Assembly: GCF_013373865.1 (NCBI RefSeq)
Contig: NC_050469.1
Location: forward strand, 14,261,046-14,325,045
Direction of reading: 5' to 3'
Length of the DNA stretch: 64,000 nucleotides
Origin: Monomorium pharaonis
Lineage: Eukaryota; Arthropoda; Insecta; Hymenoptera; Formicidae
Each line of letters opens with the position of its first letter. Position 1 is the stretch's first letter. Below, one piece after another: positions 47,031 to 59,849 of the stretch. The notes under the pieces are model-generated. The model did no database searches. It was not told where the DNA came from and worked only from the letters and a program-made list of their open reading frames with translations. A program made the position numbers and the translations under genes.

Positions 47031-48718
47031 CTAAAAGAAAAGAAAATAGAATTAAAATCGTTTACTTACATAAGTACTTACATCAGTTGTTAAATACAAT
47101 TTACTAATTAATAAATTAATAGATACGAAGTGTCCGTTGTGCTTAGTAAATGCGATTAGCAACTGACTGTATTTTCGAGAGGCAAATTTATAATAGATGA
47201 TGAAGTAGTAATCCAACGCACACTGTATAAATGGCTCTCACAAGAAGCCATCCTCAATCTATTATGTAACATTTACACAAGCAACATCGCGAATAAATTA
47301 TTAAAGGAAATAACTCAGGTTCAGTTCGCAGACGTTTTTTAGCTATATGGAATAGCAGTGATAATTTCGTTCAACGTAACGTATAGAGAAGTAGAATAGA
47401 GAGTGCAATTGATGTACTATACACGGAATTAAGCAATATAGTGTTAAATCTACAACCAAAGGAAACAAACTTACAAGTGAATTTCGCGAATTCGAAAATT
47501 CTAATCTTAATGAAACTTGGCATAAATGTAGAGAGGGTAAATACATGAACTTAGAAATTTAATTGGTGCTAGTGAAACCACTTTTCCAAAGTTGATATAT
47601 TTTTACCTTTTCTCGATATATCTCGTAAACTAAACAAAATATAAAAAAATGTTTTATACAAAAGTTTTACAGCATAAGTACCTCCATTTAACTACGCTGT
47701 TTATTTTTAGAAAAAAAATTTTTTTTAATTAAAATAAATTTTCAATAAAATTGACTTTTATGTATGTAGCATTTATAAATTAATTATACCATATGTTTGA
47801 GACTAGAACAGTTTCGTTAGAATTTTAACATTTTTTTTGCTCTGTTTTATCCGCGAGTAGTGAGAGTTGCTGACAGCCATCGCGCTCATTGTAGTTTATG
47901 TAGTTCATTCATTCGATGCACCTTGTCGCACGGCGCTGTCACTAGTTCATCACGCGCGCGTCTTTCGTTTTCTCGCATCGTGGTAACTATGCAAACAAAC
48001 ATGCCCAAAAAAGGACATGTCAAAATCAATGCCCAAATAAGTCTCGAAATCAGTTCCCTTGCCGCCCCTTTTTTCGCCTCCGCGATCGTAATTGTCTTAA
48101 CCCATTACTTCCCAAGCGGACATTTTATAGTCGATTGGTTTTCGGCTCAGAAAAGTAATGAGATCACATGAAAACTTAAAACAAAATATGCTTTTCTACG
48201 TAAAAAGAGTTGCTCTTTCAGATTCCGGGTTCAAAATTTCAAAATTTTCTATTAAAAATTAAATATGGCGGCTCAAAGTTGATATAAATTTTTTCATCGA
48301 CTATTGACTTTTTATAGTAGAAAACTTCGAAAAATTTTGTCCATGACAGAGAGAAAGCTGAGAGACGACACGGCCCGGTTTTAGGTGATTCTCAAACGCA
48401 ATACGCTGCCGTTTTAAATTATCTTTTTTTTCGCGAAACAATGATTATGCCATGATGTAATAAGAAAGGTGAACCAACATCACGTATGCGCAGTAGTCGA
48501 CCAATAAGAATTGGGTCCAAATGTTCGAAAGAAGATTATTTGCGCGGTGCATTTAGACCCAAATTTCATTGGCTCCGCTCATCGTGCCGCTATCGCTATA
48601 TGCGCAATGGTACACCTTTCTTATTACATCATGGATTATGCTTGATCCGTCAAAACAAAAATTTTTACGCAATTTTGCTGCATTAAATTACACCTGCTGT
48701 GGAAAAAATCGTGGAGAT
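47031..48718. repeat. No gene; old repeat shared with 56.1 and 62.0 kb
   Basis: No exon was recognised upstream of the mucin. The segment GAGAGACGACACGGCCCGGT TTTAG then GTGATTCTCAAACGC at 48360-48402 is found again, split, at 56165-56187 and 61995-62035. It is an older dispersed repeat and here represents the uninterrupted version. Confidence 0.55.
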
Positions 48719-48872
48719 TCTGACCTGGAGGTCGATTCTGTATTTTTGAAGAAGTAAAAATGTGAAGAGTGAGCAACAGTGATTGGTGTATATCGTTAAT
48801 CCTAAAAGTACACACAAATCAATGGAAACAGTGCTACATTTTCACTTTCTTCAGAAATACAGAATCGACCTC
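48719..48872. repeat. 154-bp hairpin MITE
   Basis: GAGGTCGATTCTGTATTTTT on the left mirrors AAATACAGAATCGACCTC on the right. No coding capacity. Confidence 0.75.
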
Positions 48873-49094
48873 CTGGTCTACAATAGCTGGAGTAAGCATG
48901 AAGTAAGAAGTAAGACTGAACGTAAAACGGTTAATCCAGTGTAAGAAAGCTGGCGTAAGGGCGTAAGCAAAATAAATTATTTTCATTTCGTCTTACTCCT
49001 ACTCCTGCTTTTCTCTCGGCGAATTACAGCGCAGAAGGAAATTATCTTACTCTTACTTCTTACTCTAGGTTTACTCCAGCTATTGTAGACCAGG
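48873..49094. repeat. Hairpin MITE (TGGTCTACAATAGCTGG ends)
   Basis: TGGTCTACAATAGCTGGAGT on the left mirrors ACTCCAGCTATTGTAGACCA on the right, with GTAAGAAGTAAG-like words inside. It abuts the foldback element that follows. Confidence 0.75.
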
Positions 49095-49986
49095 TCGGGA
49101 GTATCCCGTTTGGACACGTAACGATTGGACACCGCTCGATTGGACACGCACGATTGGACACGCACGATTGGACACCGCATTATTGGACACTGCACGATTG
49201 GACACCGCACGATTGGACACCGCATTATTGGACACCGCATTATTGGACACCGCACGATTGGACACCGCATTATTGGACACCGCATTATTGGACACCGCAT
49301 TATTGGACACCGCATTATTGGACACCGCATTATTGGACACCGCATTATTGGACACCGTACAATTGGACACACACACACATTTACGTGTGTGTATGCAGAT
49401 TTCTAATACAGTTTGCATGGGTTAGCGACTTGGACGGGGTGGGTGCGGGAGGGGGGGCCGAAGGCCCCCCTTGCACCCCCCCGTGTGTGTGTGTGTGTGT
49501 GTGTGCGTGCGAGCATTTTCTGCACCACATAGGTTTGAAACTTTCCACGCAAAACGAGATGCTCCTAAAAATACGTATATAGATATTTAAAATTCAATTT
49601 TTTTTCTGGCAAATCGAAGCTTTTTTCTGCCAGATATTTCTAAGCTTAGATAATCTGTCATATGATATATAAATGTTATTCACTAGAAGACTGCGGTGTC
49701 CAATAATGCGGTGTCCAATCGTGCTGTGTCCAATCGTGCGGTGTCCAATAATGCGGTGTCCAATAATGCGGTGTCCAATCGTGCGGTGTCCAATAATGCG
49801 GTGTCCAATCGTGCGGTGTCCAATAATGCGGTGTCCAATCGTGCGGTGTCCAATCGTGCGGTGTCCAATCGTGTGGTGTCCAATCGTGCGGTGTCCAATC
49901 GAGCCGTGTCCAATCGTGCGTGTCCAATCGTGCGTGTCCAATCGAGCGGTGTCCAATCGTTACGTGTCCAAAAGGAGGTCACCCGA
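49095..49986. mobile_element. Foldback element: inverted 15-bp satellite arms around (GT)n
   Basis: Begins TCGGGAGTATCCCG and ends TCACCCGA; CCAGG occurs on both sides (49090-49094, 49987-49991). The left arm is about 17 copies of ATTGGACACCGCATT, the right arm about 18 copies in the opposite orientation. The centre has GAAGGCCCCCCTTGCACC, (GT)n at about 49483-49505 and CTGCACCACATAGG. The arms encode only meaningless repeats. Confidence 0.8.
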
Positions 49987-50536
49987 CCAGGTCCTTCTGT
50001 TACTTGGATCTTACAGCGGAATCTTTTCCCCTTATTTTGAGTGGTCGTTGATCGTTGTACGATTTTTTAAAACCGAGTTATCAATGTTGGGGCTTATTTA
50101 ATAACAGAATGTTTTGTTGTTTAAAACCATCTTAAGATTAATTATAAAAATGAGATATTTTCCTTTATTTTGAAAATTTGACTTTTAAAATAAGTGTGGG
50201 ATTTTAAAGGTGTCCACGTTTTCTTTAACTTACATTCAAAAAAATGATCTTGCAACTTCAACAAAAATTATGTGTATAAAAATTAGTTGAGATAGATAAA
50301 TGATTAGCAAACACTGTGATATATGTATATATATTGCATCTAATCAATCTAGTTAATAGAAGCAGAATTTTTTAATTTTATATCTGAGAGCCAAAATTCC
50401 AGCAAAAATACAAAAATCAGCGATATATTTTGGTTGTAATATCAAGAAATCTGTCTATATCAGCAAACAAATTTTTTAGATAAAGATATTTATACTGTAT
50501 AACTTTTGTACAAAACATTTTCTTACTCTTCATTTA
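49987..50536. other. AT-rich, no gene seen
   Basis: No features beyond low complexity and scattered AAAATTTT words. Confidence 0.4.
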
Positions 50537-50698
50537 TGGCGAATTCGGTTGGGTGCACCAGTGCGCACTAGGGCGCCCTCGTTCAGTGTTTTGTATTCGG
50601 TTGCCTTGTATTTAGAATGGGAAAAACTAAACTGCACTAAACAAGGGCGCACTCAGTGCGCACTAGTGCGCACTGGTGCAATCCAACCGAATTCGCCA
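50537..50698. mobile_element. 162-bp Harbinger-like MITE, TTA duplication
   Basis: TGGCGAATTCGGTTGG on the left mirrors CCAACCGAATTCGCCA on the right, with TTA on each side (50534-50536, 50699-50701). Inner arms alternate AGTGCGCACT palindromes. TTA/TAA duplications are typical of PIF/Harbinger. Confidence 0.8.
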
Positions 50699-50832
50699 TT
50701 AGTTTACGAGTTTTATCGAGAAAAGATAAAAATGTCTTTATCTTTGAAGGGTGGTTTTACCCCTTTAAACCGTTTTTTAACACCAACTGAAAATTTCTAC
50801 ATTCATGTATTTACCCTCTATATTTATGCTAA

Positions 50833-53550
50833 CCCGGGAAAAAAATGTTTTATATAAACATATATATGTATGTAGGAGATATTTTATAAAATATTCTATT
50901 TAAGGAATTAGAATAGATCTTACAAACTCAAACTTTCAATTCGCGAATCGTTGCTCAGAGTTAATAGAATTCTTAATTAATTTCTATTTTCCTCACTTGA
51001 CTTTTCGGGAAGATTCGCTCATCAAAACTCAAAAATTCCCTCTCGTACTTCATTTCAAAAAAGACAAACGAAAAATACTCGCACACCGCTCGCTGCCAAA
51101 TTCTCGATACGCTCGCATGCTCGTACATATTACACTTCCTACATGTTCTCTCGCGATTCCCCACCCCCACCTTAACGCGGATGCTCTCGGCAAGCCTAAA
51201 AGCAACTTCCAAGGGCACGAATATTAGCAATATTAACAATAATAATAAGTAGTCGCAATAATATTTCCAAGACTCCACGATCTCACAGCAATAATCGCTG
51301 CTTTTAATATACAGCGGTATGCGACAATACAAAAGTATCGGGAAATCAGATTAATCTCTACGGAAACTGCATTAATTCTCCCACAGGCGATACACAGAGA
51401 GAGATAAAAAAAAAATTTTCGGAGCGTAACTAAATGTCGCGCAAGTAGTGGCTCAGCGCACACCGTAAACAAAGCGCGCGCACGGTAGGCACCGGAATTC
51501 CAAGGTCGGAGTAATACTCGTCAGCCGGGAGCAACACAATATATGGCACAAAAATAATCCTCTCCAAAGTCGGAGTAAGCAAGGAAACAGTAACATAAAT
51601 ATCTCAATAATATAATCTCTCGTCTACGACTGCCTTTTCTCCGATTCTCCACTTAATTATTTTACTGTAACGGCGGCGTGGGCCCCACGTTGGGCGCCAA
51701 AATTTGCGACGTAGCTTTCGTCGGGAACCGCCGGGTCCGAGGAGCTACGCCCAATTAACAGCAATAGTTGTCTAATAGTTCGCGGGTAACGCTTCCTCGC
51801 GAGATCGGTAACGTCCGAAAACGGTAGCCTGCTTGAGCGGTAACTCCGAAAATGCTCTAATTTTCTGGGCGCCAGGCGCGGATTTCCGCGCCGCACAACA
51901 ATTAACTATAATTCGGTAGCTGGATAGGAAGCGTCACTAATGCCGGTGGCTCTTTTCTCGACGTGGTAGAGGGGCGTGGTTCTTTATTAATCGAGGGGTA
52001 GGGAGAGCTCGGATCGAGGCAGGTCGTAGAAAAGAATCGATACTCAATTGTTAATTAAATAGCAATTTTAAAATATATTTCGTGAAAGGTAAAGAAATGC
52101 TGTGTCGACGACAATCGTGGATCTTACTCCACTTGTTAATTGCTTGATTTCATAGAAATGGTTATTACGGAAGCCGGAAGTCGGCACTACAAGAATGCGG
52201 AAACTTTGTCCTCTCTCTACGCGGCGAGAGGCCGTCGGGGCTCTCCGCTCGCCAATCACTCTAATTACAATGTATTCTAACTCGGTATTCGCGGTACGGA
52301 AGAAATCAATTCTTAATCACAATATGACTGTCGGTACTGGCTTTGTCCGAGAGGGACGTACTTATCAATTAAATATTCGGGCCGGTCGGTCCGATCTTTC
52401 GTGCGGCCACGAGACTCTACTTAGTACTTCAAGTCCTTCACACTAATAAATCAACAACAGCAAAACGGTATCGGATTCGGGTAACCGGTAACACGACAAA
52501 CGGTATCCCTTATCCGGTCCCGCACGAAAGTCGACCGCCTTACCGAATCTTACGGAATTCCGCGTGGCTGCCGAGTGATGGCCTTACAATAATCTCTGGA
52601 CTCTCGTCCGTCGAAGTTGGTCTCAAGGGCTCGTCCTATGGCACGTACTATTTCGCCGTCAACCGAACAGTGAGGAGCCCCTGTCCCGCGCCGGCCGGCT
52701 CGAGCCGTCGCGCATGCGCGGACGCTCTTCGATTTGCTATCGCTGGATCCACGTGTTTCCGCGTGATCCTCGATCCAGCGCCGCGCTGCCTCGTCCCTTG
52801 AACGGCCCGTGCTGAACACGTGCTCCAACCATGTGCTCCCTGTTTCCGCCGTTTCGGTAGGTCCGGCTGGCCAGGCCGCGACCAATCCGATCGGGGTGGC
52901 TGGCGGTTCCATGTCTGTGGCCGCTCTTTCGGTTCGCTGCCCGGTGGTGCGTGCCCACAGCGTGATCCTAGCTGGGAGCCGTCGTGTCCCCACGCTGTTA
53001 GTCGGCGCGGTCGGTATCCTTTGCTCAGGGACGGAAACGTTCTGCGGGGCCCGATGCTCGGCACGGCGGGAAAACTCCTTGAGGGGCGCTCCTCCCACTG
53101 TCGAGTGTCCCCAGCAATTCCCGCGACGGCTGCTCCTCCGTCGCCTCTGTCACACTCTTCCGACGAGCCCTCACTCGGCGCCTTTACTTTAAACGATTGT
53201 TACTACAATCGGGAAAAACGGTATCGCGGAAGCTAAAAATTAAAAATAAAATAAAGTAACAGTCACATCCCCCTCGGTTCGGCGAGGAGTCGCCCCCGAT
53301 CGACCCTCTCGGTCGGTCCTGTGCCCTTGTGACGGGCGCCCGGATGCGCCACGTCACAATGTATAAAAAATATGTTTATACATGTTTATACTAATTTCCT
53401 TTCTTTAATTTATTAGTTTTTGTCTTTTCAATATGACTATTACTTTTTTATATCAAACGAAAATTTTACATAAGGAAATTAAACATATATGGACATATTT
53501 TATATGTACATATTTATATATATGTTTTATATAAAACATTTTTTCCTGGG
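50833..53550. mobile_element. CCC(A/G)GGAAAAAATG element, host of an LTR insertion
   Basis: Left end CCCGGGAAAAAAATGTTTTA; right end, read inward, CCCAGGAAAAAATGTTTTAT; both continue ATATAAA. A 2-bp duplication AA flanks it (50831-50832, 53551-53552). Most of its length is the LTR insertion. Confidence 0.65.
50871..53358 (-). mobile_element. Ty3/Gypsy-type LTR and leader, minus strand
   Basis: Read on the minus strand it starts TGTGACGTGGCGCATCC at 53358. A plausible LTR end is at 51705, followed by a primer-site-like TGGCGCCCAACGTGGGG at 51699. Past this, 50871-51690 is leader-like sequence without recognisable gag; an open frame of 119 codons there has no known domain. ATGTA flanks both sides (50866-50870, 53359-53363), consistent with a 5-bp duplication, though the region is AT-rich. 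GC content is far above the surroundings. Confidence 0.5.
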
Positions 53551-53844
53551 AAGTTTTATTAAAATCAGAATTTTTGATCACATGAAGCTTTTTTGTTAAT
53601 TAAAAATCTAAAAAAGAACATGTATTTATTCGATATTTGAGATATACATCCCAAATTTCGGATAAATTTATTTCTTTTAGATTTTTTACTTAAATCGTTA
53701 TACGTAAAAAAAAGTAATAAATAAATAGTCTAAACTGAATTTTTCGAAGTACTAAATAAGTTTTGACCATCCCAATTGTTTAAACAAATATATTAAACAA
53801 ATATTTTATTCTTAGTCGGATTAAAACCCGTGCAAATATAATAA
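53551..53844. other. AT-rich, no gene seen
   Basis: No features recognised. Confidence 0.4.
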
Positions 53845-55331
53845 CCCAGTGAACAATACGTTGTCAAAAAGATCTCTAAAAGATATCTTGTTTCTAGAAA
53901 TGATAACATAAAGAGACTTCTAAAAGATAACATAATGATGTCAGAATGTTAACCGATGCGCCGTTTTTTGAGAACAGAAAGATATCAAAACTGATATCTA
54001 AAAGATTTCTTAAATCGGATATCTAAAAAATTTCGGATATCTAGAAGATTTCTTAAATCGGATATTTTTAAACTGCAACTAAAGATAAAAAAATAAAATA
54101 AAAATTCATTTTTTTTTAAATTATTTTTATCAACATTAACATACTAAATTTAGGACAAATTTTTATTGATTAATTAAATTTAAATTAAATTATTTTATTT
54201 TATTCTTACTTGCCGCTGGTAGGTAGGTAGGTTTGAACCCGGAACCTTAGGATGACGAACCTTGTACTCTATCTGCTACGCCAATTTGACTTATCGATAT
54301 GGGTACTTGTTATTGTCTTGTACATATGATACCAATATGTTGTAAACTGACGCAATTATATTATTTTTAATAAAAGCAATTAAATTTTGCAAAACATTAG
54401 AAATAAATAGCATTAATTTATTTACTTATTAATTTTATATTGTTAAACTTATCTTTTTCCATAACCTTAATAATTTGATGGAAATTGCGATCTATTTTTA
54501 GTATTAATAGTTTGAAGCGTTCAAATGGTTAATTAGATGGTTTTTATTATTCTGTTTTTGTTTAGTACATGATAAATTTAGATTTTGTGCATTTTTTGTG
54601 CACAGTAATTGTAGGCAAACCGTTATTTTTAAAAACATTATCTTTATGATAATTTTTAAATAATATCAAATGGATTTCTCATTCAAGATATTACAATATG
54701 TTATCTAATTTATGAGTCAACTACAACGCGCATGGACGGCTCAAAAATCGGACAACATTGTGATATCTTTTATGAGACATCAAGCTGATATCATTTAGCT
54801 AATATTATAAGGATAACATTTTCAAGAAACTTAAATGAGACTCTTCAATCAGATATCTCAAAGACCTCTTAGTGTTGTCTGATTTCTGAGTTAACTATGA
54901 CGCGAATGGACGGTTCAAAAATCGGACAGCATTGTGATATCTTTTATGAGACATCAAGCTGATATCATTTAGCTGATGTTATAAAGATAACATTTTCAAG
55001 AAACTTAAATGAGACTCTTCAATCAGATATCTCAAAGACCTCTTAGTGTTGTCTGATTTCTGAGTCAACTACGACGCGCATGAACGGCTCAAAAATCGGA
55101 CAGCATTGTGATATCTTTTATGAGATATCAAGCTGATATCATTTAACTGATGTCATAAAGATAACATTTTCAAGAAACTTAAGTAAGACTCTTCAATGAG
55201 ATATCTTAAAGACCTCTCTTAGTAGACGTCTCTGGTAAATGTTACCATTTTGACATCATTTCCAAGATATCTAAATGTTTTCTTAAAAAAGTTCTCTTAA
55301 AGTTTTCATTCTGACAAGCGTGTTGTCTGGG
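53845..55331. mobile_element. CCCAGTGAACA...TGTTGTCTGGG element carrying the shared module
   Basis: Left end CCCAGTGAACAATACGTTGT, right end GTGTTGTCTGGG, with a 2-bp AA duplication (53843-53844, 55332-55333). Inside are a tRNA-like sequence (minus) and a ~180-nt segment present three times in tandem (from GGACAACATTGTGATATCTT at about 54750, 54927 and 55105). Sibling copies lie within 56.6-61.8 kb in the opposite orientation. Confidence 0.7.
54225..54291 (-). repeat. tRNA-like (SINE-type) sequence, copy 1
   Basis: On the minus strand TTGGCGTAGCAGATAGAGTA resembles an A-box region and GGGTTCAAACC a B-box, spaced as in tRNA genes. There is no acceptor-stem pairing, so it is a tRNA-derived element. 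Confidence 0.55.
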
Positions 55332-55754
55332 AAGTTATTAGTATGCGCATACGCGCTTAATATTAGAATTATAAAATAATCACTTTAATTTTTCAATTTA
55401 TATATAATGCTATTTTTATTTAAAGAAAGGAGATAAATACGTATTGTATTTTTTTTTAATTACAAAATCGTAATTAAAAAAGATGCGACAGTATCTTGCG
55501 CCTAATTTAGAAAGAGACACGCGAGCTTCTTTTCAGCGAGTTAAGTTATTTTTTTAACACAAATAAATATATAATTAAATAAATATATAATTAAATAAAT
55601 ATATAATTATACATATATAATACATAATTTATATATGATAAAGAGCAATATATATAATTTAAAAAATTATACTATAAGTTTCTAATCGTCGGTCTTTAAA
55701 TATAGTTATATGAGCAAAGATATAAGAGCGAGGGAATGATAACGCGACAATTTT
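55332..55754. other. AT-rich, no gene seen
   Basis: Includes a short tandem AAATAAATATATAATT repeat at about 55560-55610. Confidence 0.4.
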
Positions 55755-56038
55755 TATATGAGAACGAGCGAGAAAGTAATGAGAGCGAGTGAGATGATTA
55801 CAAAAGCCAGGAGATCGAGCGAAACAACAATAGAAAGGAGCGAGATGAGAATAACAGCGTGGAAAAAAACTCGAGGCTCGAGCGGCCCGAGCTCGAGCCA
55901 GCTCGAGCCTTTTTTCCTCTTCTTTGTATTTCTTCTTGTTATTATCATCTCGCTCATTCCTATTATTGTCTCGCTCGCTCTCCAGGTTCTCTTGTTGTCA
56001 TCTCGCTCGCTCTCATTACCTTCTCACTCAATCTCATA
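55755..56038. repeat. GAGCGAGATGA hairpin
   Basis: The left arm of GAGCGAG/ATGAGA words mirrors a right arm of CTCGCTC/TCTCAT words. The centre is CTCGAGC-rich. Open frames in it are by-products. Confidence 0.7.
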
Positions 56039-56483
56039 TAGCCGTCGCTTCGTGTACATAGCACGGAACGCAACCAGAATTGTACACATATGAGTTACCC
56101 GCTCTACCAAACGTACACATTAGCTACGTAGTTCATGTGCACAATTTTCAACGTCCACAGAGGGCGTATCGCGTTTGAGAATCACCTCCCAGGTAGCAAG
56201 CCCACGTCATTTTGACGTCCCAAAATGGTCATATCTGGTCATATGTCGTCAAAATGATCATTTTTTTTACATGGCCTAAAATTGACGTCATGATGTGACG
56301 TCATTTCGAAATCATATTTCAGTCATGATCTGACGATTATTTTCCCAGACAGCACGCATCCAAGATCGGGACATAAAGACGTCATTAAGACGTATTTTAG
56401 ACACGGTCTAAAGTGGTGTCTACAATGAGATTTAAGACGTAAGGCATAAGTATATTATATAAGCATATTATATTCAACTTTAA

Positions 56484-56626
56484 GGCTGGTATTCATAGTC
56501 GAATCTTATTTCAAGATTGTCTCAAGCAATATTTTAAGATGCTAATACAGCTCTGTGATTGGCTGATGGCATCTTAAGACAGTACTTAAGATGATCTTAA
56601 ATATAATCCGACTATGAATACTGGCC
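56484..56626. mobile_element. 143-bp Harbinger-like MITE, TAA duplication
   Basis: GGCTGGTATTCATAGTCG mirrors CGACTATGAATACTGGCC; TAA flanks both sides. The related sequence at about 57829 (ACTTTAAGAGAAC) lacks it and shows the single TAA. Confidence 0.85.
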
Positions 56627-56740
56627 TAAGAGAACTTTTTTAAGAAAACATTTAGATATCTTGGAAATGATGTCAAAATAATAACATTTATCAGAGACGT
56701 CTACTAAGAGCGGTCTTTGAGATATCTCATTGAAAATGTG

Positions 56741-56872
56741 AGTGAGTCCCAGATGCGCACAGTAACAAACGGACACCACCAATCAAATTCTATAAATTCA
56801 TCCTAACCCTAACCAACTCAGTAATCTGATTGGTGGTGTCCGTTTGTTACTGTGCGCATCTGGGACGCTCCC
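56741..56872. mobile_element. 132-bp MITE with 9-bp duplication GAAAATGTG
   Basis: Inverted ends (GAGTCCCAGATGCGCACAGT / ACTGTGCGCATCTGGGACGC) followed by AACAAACGGACACCACC. GAAAATGTG precedes (56732-56740) and follows (56873-56881). The termini equal those of the foldback element at 37901-38524. Confidence 0.8.
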
Positions 56873-57003
56873 GAAAATGTGTTATCCTTATGATATCAGC
56901 TAAACGATATCAGCTTATTGTCTCATAAAAGATATCACAATGCTGTTCGATTTTTGAGTCGTCCATGCGCGTCGTAGTTGACTCAGAAATCAGACAACAC
57001 TAT

Positions 57004-57102
57004 GGCTGCGTTCCGATATTCACTGCTAGTACTGAAAATCTATAGTTTACGTCACATATACTGTAGATTTTCAGTACTGACAGTAAATATCGGAACGCAG
57101 CC
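57004..57102. mobile_element. 99-bp hairpin MITE, TAT duplication
   Basis: GGCTGCGTTCCGATATTCAC mirrors ATATCGGAACGCAGCC; TAT on both sides. The sibling sequence at about 58088 (CAACACTATAGCATCC) is the empty site. Confidence 0.8.
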
Positions 57103-58363
57103 TATAACATCCTGAATGAGAGATATTAAAAAAAATTATTATAAAGATAATGTTTTTAAAAATAACGGTTTGTCTACAATTACTGCGCACAAAAAATGCA
57201 CAAAATCTAAATTCATCATGTACTGTACAAAAACAGGATAATAAATGTACTATAATTTTTCTTAGAATGTATAATCTATATAGCCCACATAGAAATTGGC
57301 ATCCAGTGGATGTCCAATGGACGTCCATTAAACCTCCATAGATCCATGGGACGTCTATGTCCATGGTGGAAGTCAGATGGACGTCCATTAGGGATCCAGT
57401 AAACTTCCATGGCTCCATTGAAGGTTTACCTCCATGGCGGAAGTTAGACAGACGTCCATTAAAGATCCAGTAAACGTCCATGGCTCCATTGGAGGTTTAC
57501 CTCCATGGTGGAAGTTAGATAGACATCCATTAGGGATCCATTAAACATCCATCGCTCCATTGAATGTTTTCTTCCACCGTGGAAGTTAGATGGACGTCTA
57601 TTAGGGATCCACTAAACTTCCATAGCTCTATGGAACATTATTTCCATGATGGAAGTTAGACAGACGTCCATTAAGGATCCATTAAACTTCCATAGCTCTA
57701 TGGAACATTTACTTCCATAATGGAAGTTAGATAGACGTCCATTAGGTATCCATTAAACTTCCATAGCTGTATGGAACATTTATTTTCATGGTAGAAGTTA
57801 CCCAGACAACACGTTTATCAGAATGAAAACTTTAAGAGAACTTTTTTAAGAAAACATTTAGATATCTTGGAAATGATGTCCAAATGGTAACAACATTTAT
57901 CAGAGACGTCTACTAAGAGAGGTCTTTGAGATATCTTATGGAAGAGTTTCATTTAAGTTTCTTGAAAATGTTATCCTTATGATATTACAGCTAAATGATA
58001 TCAGCTTAATATCTCATAAAAGATATCACAATGCTGTCCAATTTTTGAGCCGTCCATGCGCGTCGTAGTTGACTCAGAAATCAGACAACACTATAGCATC
58101 CTGAATGAGAGATCCATTTGATATTAAAAAAATTATCATAAAGATAATGTTTTCAAAAATAACGGTTTGTCTACAATTACTGCTCACAAAAAAATGCACA
58201 AAATCTAAATTTATCATGTACTGAATACAAAAACAAATAATAAATGTACTATTCAATTTTTCTTAGAATATATGTGATCTATATAGTTAAAATTATCTAA
58301 TTAACCATTTGAACGCTTCAAAGTATTAATGCTAAATAGATCGCAATTTCCATCAAATTATTA

Positions 58364-59311
58364 CCCAGACAGCACCAGATATCGTACGAATATTATACTC
58401 TCATACGTAATGTACTGTGATCATACCGAATATACGTAAAACATTCATATAACGTCTCAATAGAATGTCATTTTGATATATCCTCAAGATAAACTTAGAA
58501 TATAGCGACTGAACTTCGCAACTCCTACTGAATATACTGAGATTATATCTAATATACTCAAAACATCCGTAAAATATCCTATGATATATCTCATGTATAT
58601 CTATCACATATTTCCAAAATATCCGCGTAATATCGAAAGTGAATCATGTCAACGCTATCTATGATCTGTAACGTTACGCATTTTCGTCTGCCGTGTGATG
58701 CAGACACGTGGTGAAGTGTAGGGTGTGAACGTGCGAACACGAACTCACGGACAACGTGGTTTTCTCAGGAATTACGCCCAGATAACTCTGGTATGTACAT
58801 AAGATATAATATAGTAACGTAAACTATAATAATATATATATATTGTATATATACATATATTATTTAGGTTATAACCTACAATTATCTGAGCATAATTTCC
58901 CAAAGCACCCCAGCGTATTCAACAGATATTACGCTTCATTTTTTGCGATAGCTTCCTGATGTGCGAAATGATTAATTCCTCTTCTTATTTCTTCTTGCTA
59001 ATTCTGTATGTTTAATTCCTTGTTCCTTATTCCTCTCATTATGCATGAGCCCATATAATGTGAACATACTGTAGACATATTGTGAATATACTGAAGATAT
59101 ACTTTAGACATACGTATAACATTCTTAAGATATATTCGGTATATTCTCATAAACTGCCAGCGAAATTCTATGGGATAAGGCAACGCGGACATAGTACGTT
59201 ATGAGTATATACTCGCCATATCACAGACGTATCTCTAATATTATACGAATATTGCAATATACTTTCGCAATATCCTATTATCGTTCTCATAATCTACATG
59301 TGCTGTCTGGG
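58364..59311. mobile_element. CCCAGACAGCAC element, TA duplication
   Basis: Ends CCCAGACAGCACCAG and TGTGCTGTCTGGG. It lies in the sequence CATCAAATTATTAAGGTTATGG, found uninterrupted at 60203 and 61267, proving a TA target duplication. 948 bp, ATACTGA/TATATC-rich, no coding. Confidence 0.85.
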
Positions 59312-59479
59312 TAAGGTTATGGAAAAAAATAAATTTAACAATGAAATTAATAAGTAAATAAATTAATGCTATTTATTTTTAATGTTTTACAAAATTTAAT
59401 TGCTTTTATAAAAAATTATATAATTGCGTCAGTTTATAACATATATGTATATGTAGACAATAACAAGTACCCATATCGA

Positions 59480-59525
59480 TGAGTCAAATTGGCATAGCAG
59501 ATAGAGTACAAGGTTTGTAATCCTA
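59480..59525 (+). repeat. tRNA-like sequence, copy 2, split
   Basis: The 5' half (TTGGCATAGCAGATAGAGTA) ends at 59525. The B-box half (GGGTTCAAAACC) resumes at 60768-60795 after the element at 59526-60766. Confidence 0.6.
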
Positions 59526-59693
59526 CCCAGTGAACACATTTTATAGCGGCAATATAACATGGAAGTTACAAGTAATTTAACATTGTTATTCTTGTGATAT
59601 GTAGGTGCTATATGACATGGAAATAACCTGTTACGTAATATTTGTTATACGCAAGTGATATAGCTGTTATACATCGTTTTAGCGTTACAGTTA

Positions 59694-59849
59694 GGGTACC
59701 ATTACATTTGTCCGATTTTGTCGTACGACGTTTGTCTACAATTTAATGGCTACCGACAAAAGTTTCCCCACTTGCTACCTATCGGCAGCCAATCGCTACG
59801 TCTTGACAAACTCGTCGTACGACAAAATCGGACAAATGTAATGGTACCC
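59694..59849. mobile_element. 156-bp Harbinger-like MITE, TTA duplication
   Basis: GGGTACCATTACATTTGTCC mirrors GGACAAATGTAATGGTACCC, with TTA on both sides. The sister element at 62674-63735 lacks it and reads ACAGTTATTCAAC on the matching strand. Confidence 0.9.

Noticed and set aside
47860..48171. 103-codon plus-strand frame with a hydrophobic segment
   Set aside because: Lies in a repeated segment, no signal peptide at its start and no recognisable family.
49110..49970. CRISPR-like array
   Set aside because: Units are contiguous 15-bp satellites without spacers, in a eukaryotic foldback element.
48983..50101. Repeat proteins such as SNNAVSNNAV or DTARLDTA
   Set aside because: Translations of the 15-bp satellite arms, open in many frames because 15 is a multiple of three.
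52550..53236. Overlapping GC-rich open frames of 127-182 codons
   Set aside because: Inside the Gypsy-type LTR, in several frames on both strands, with no domain; high GC alone keeps frames open.
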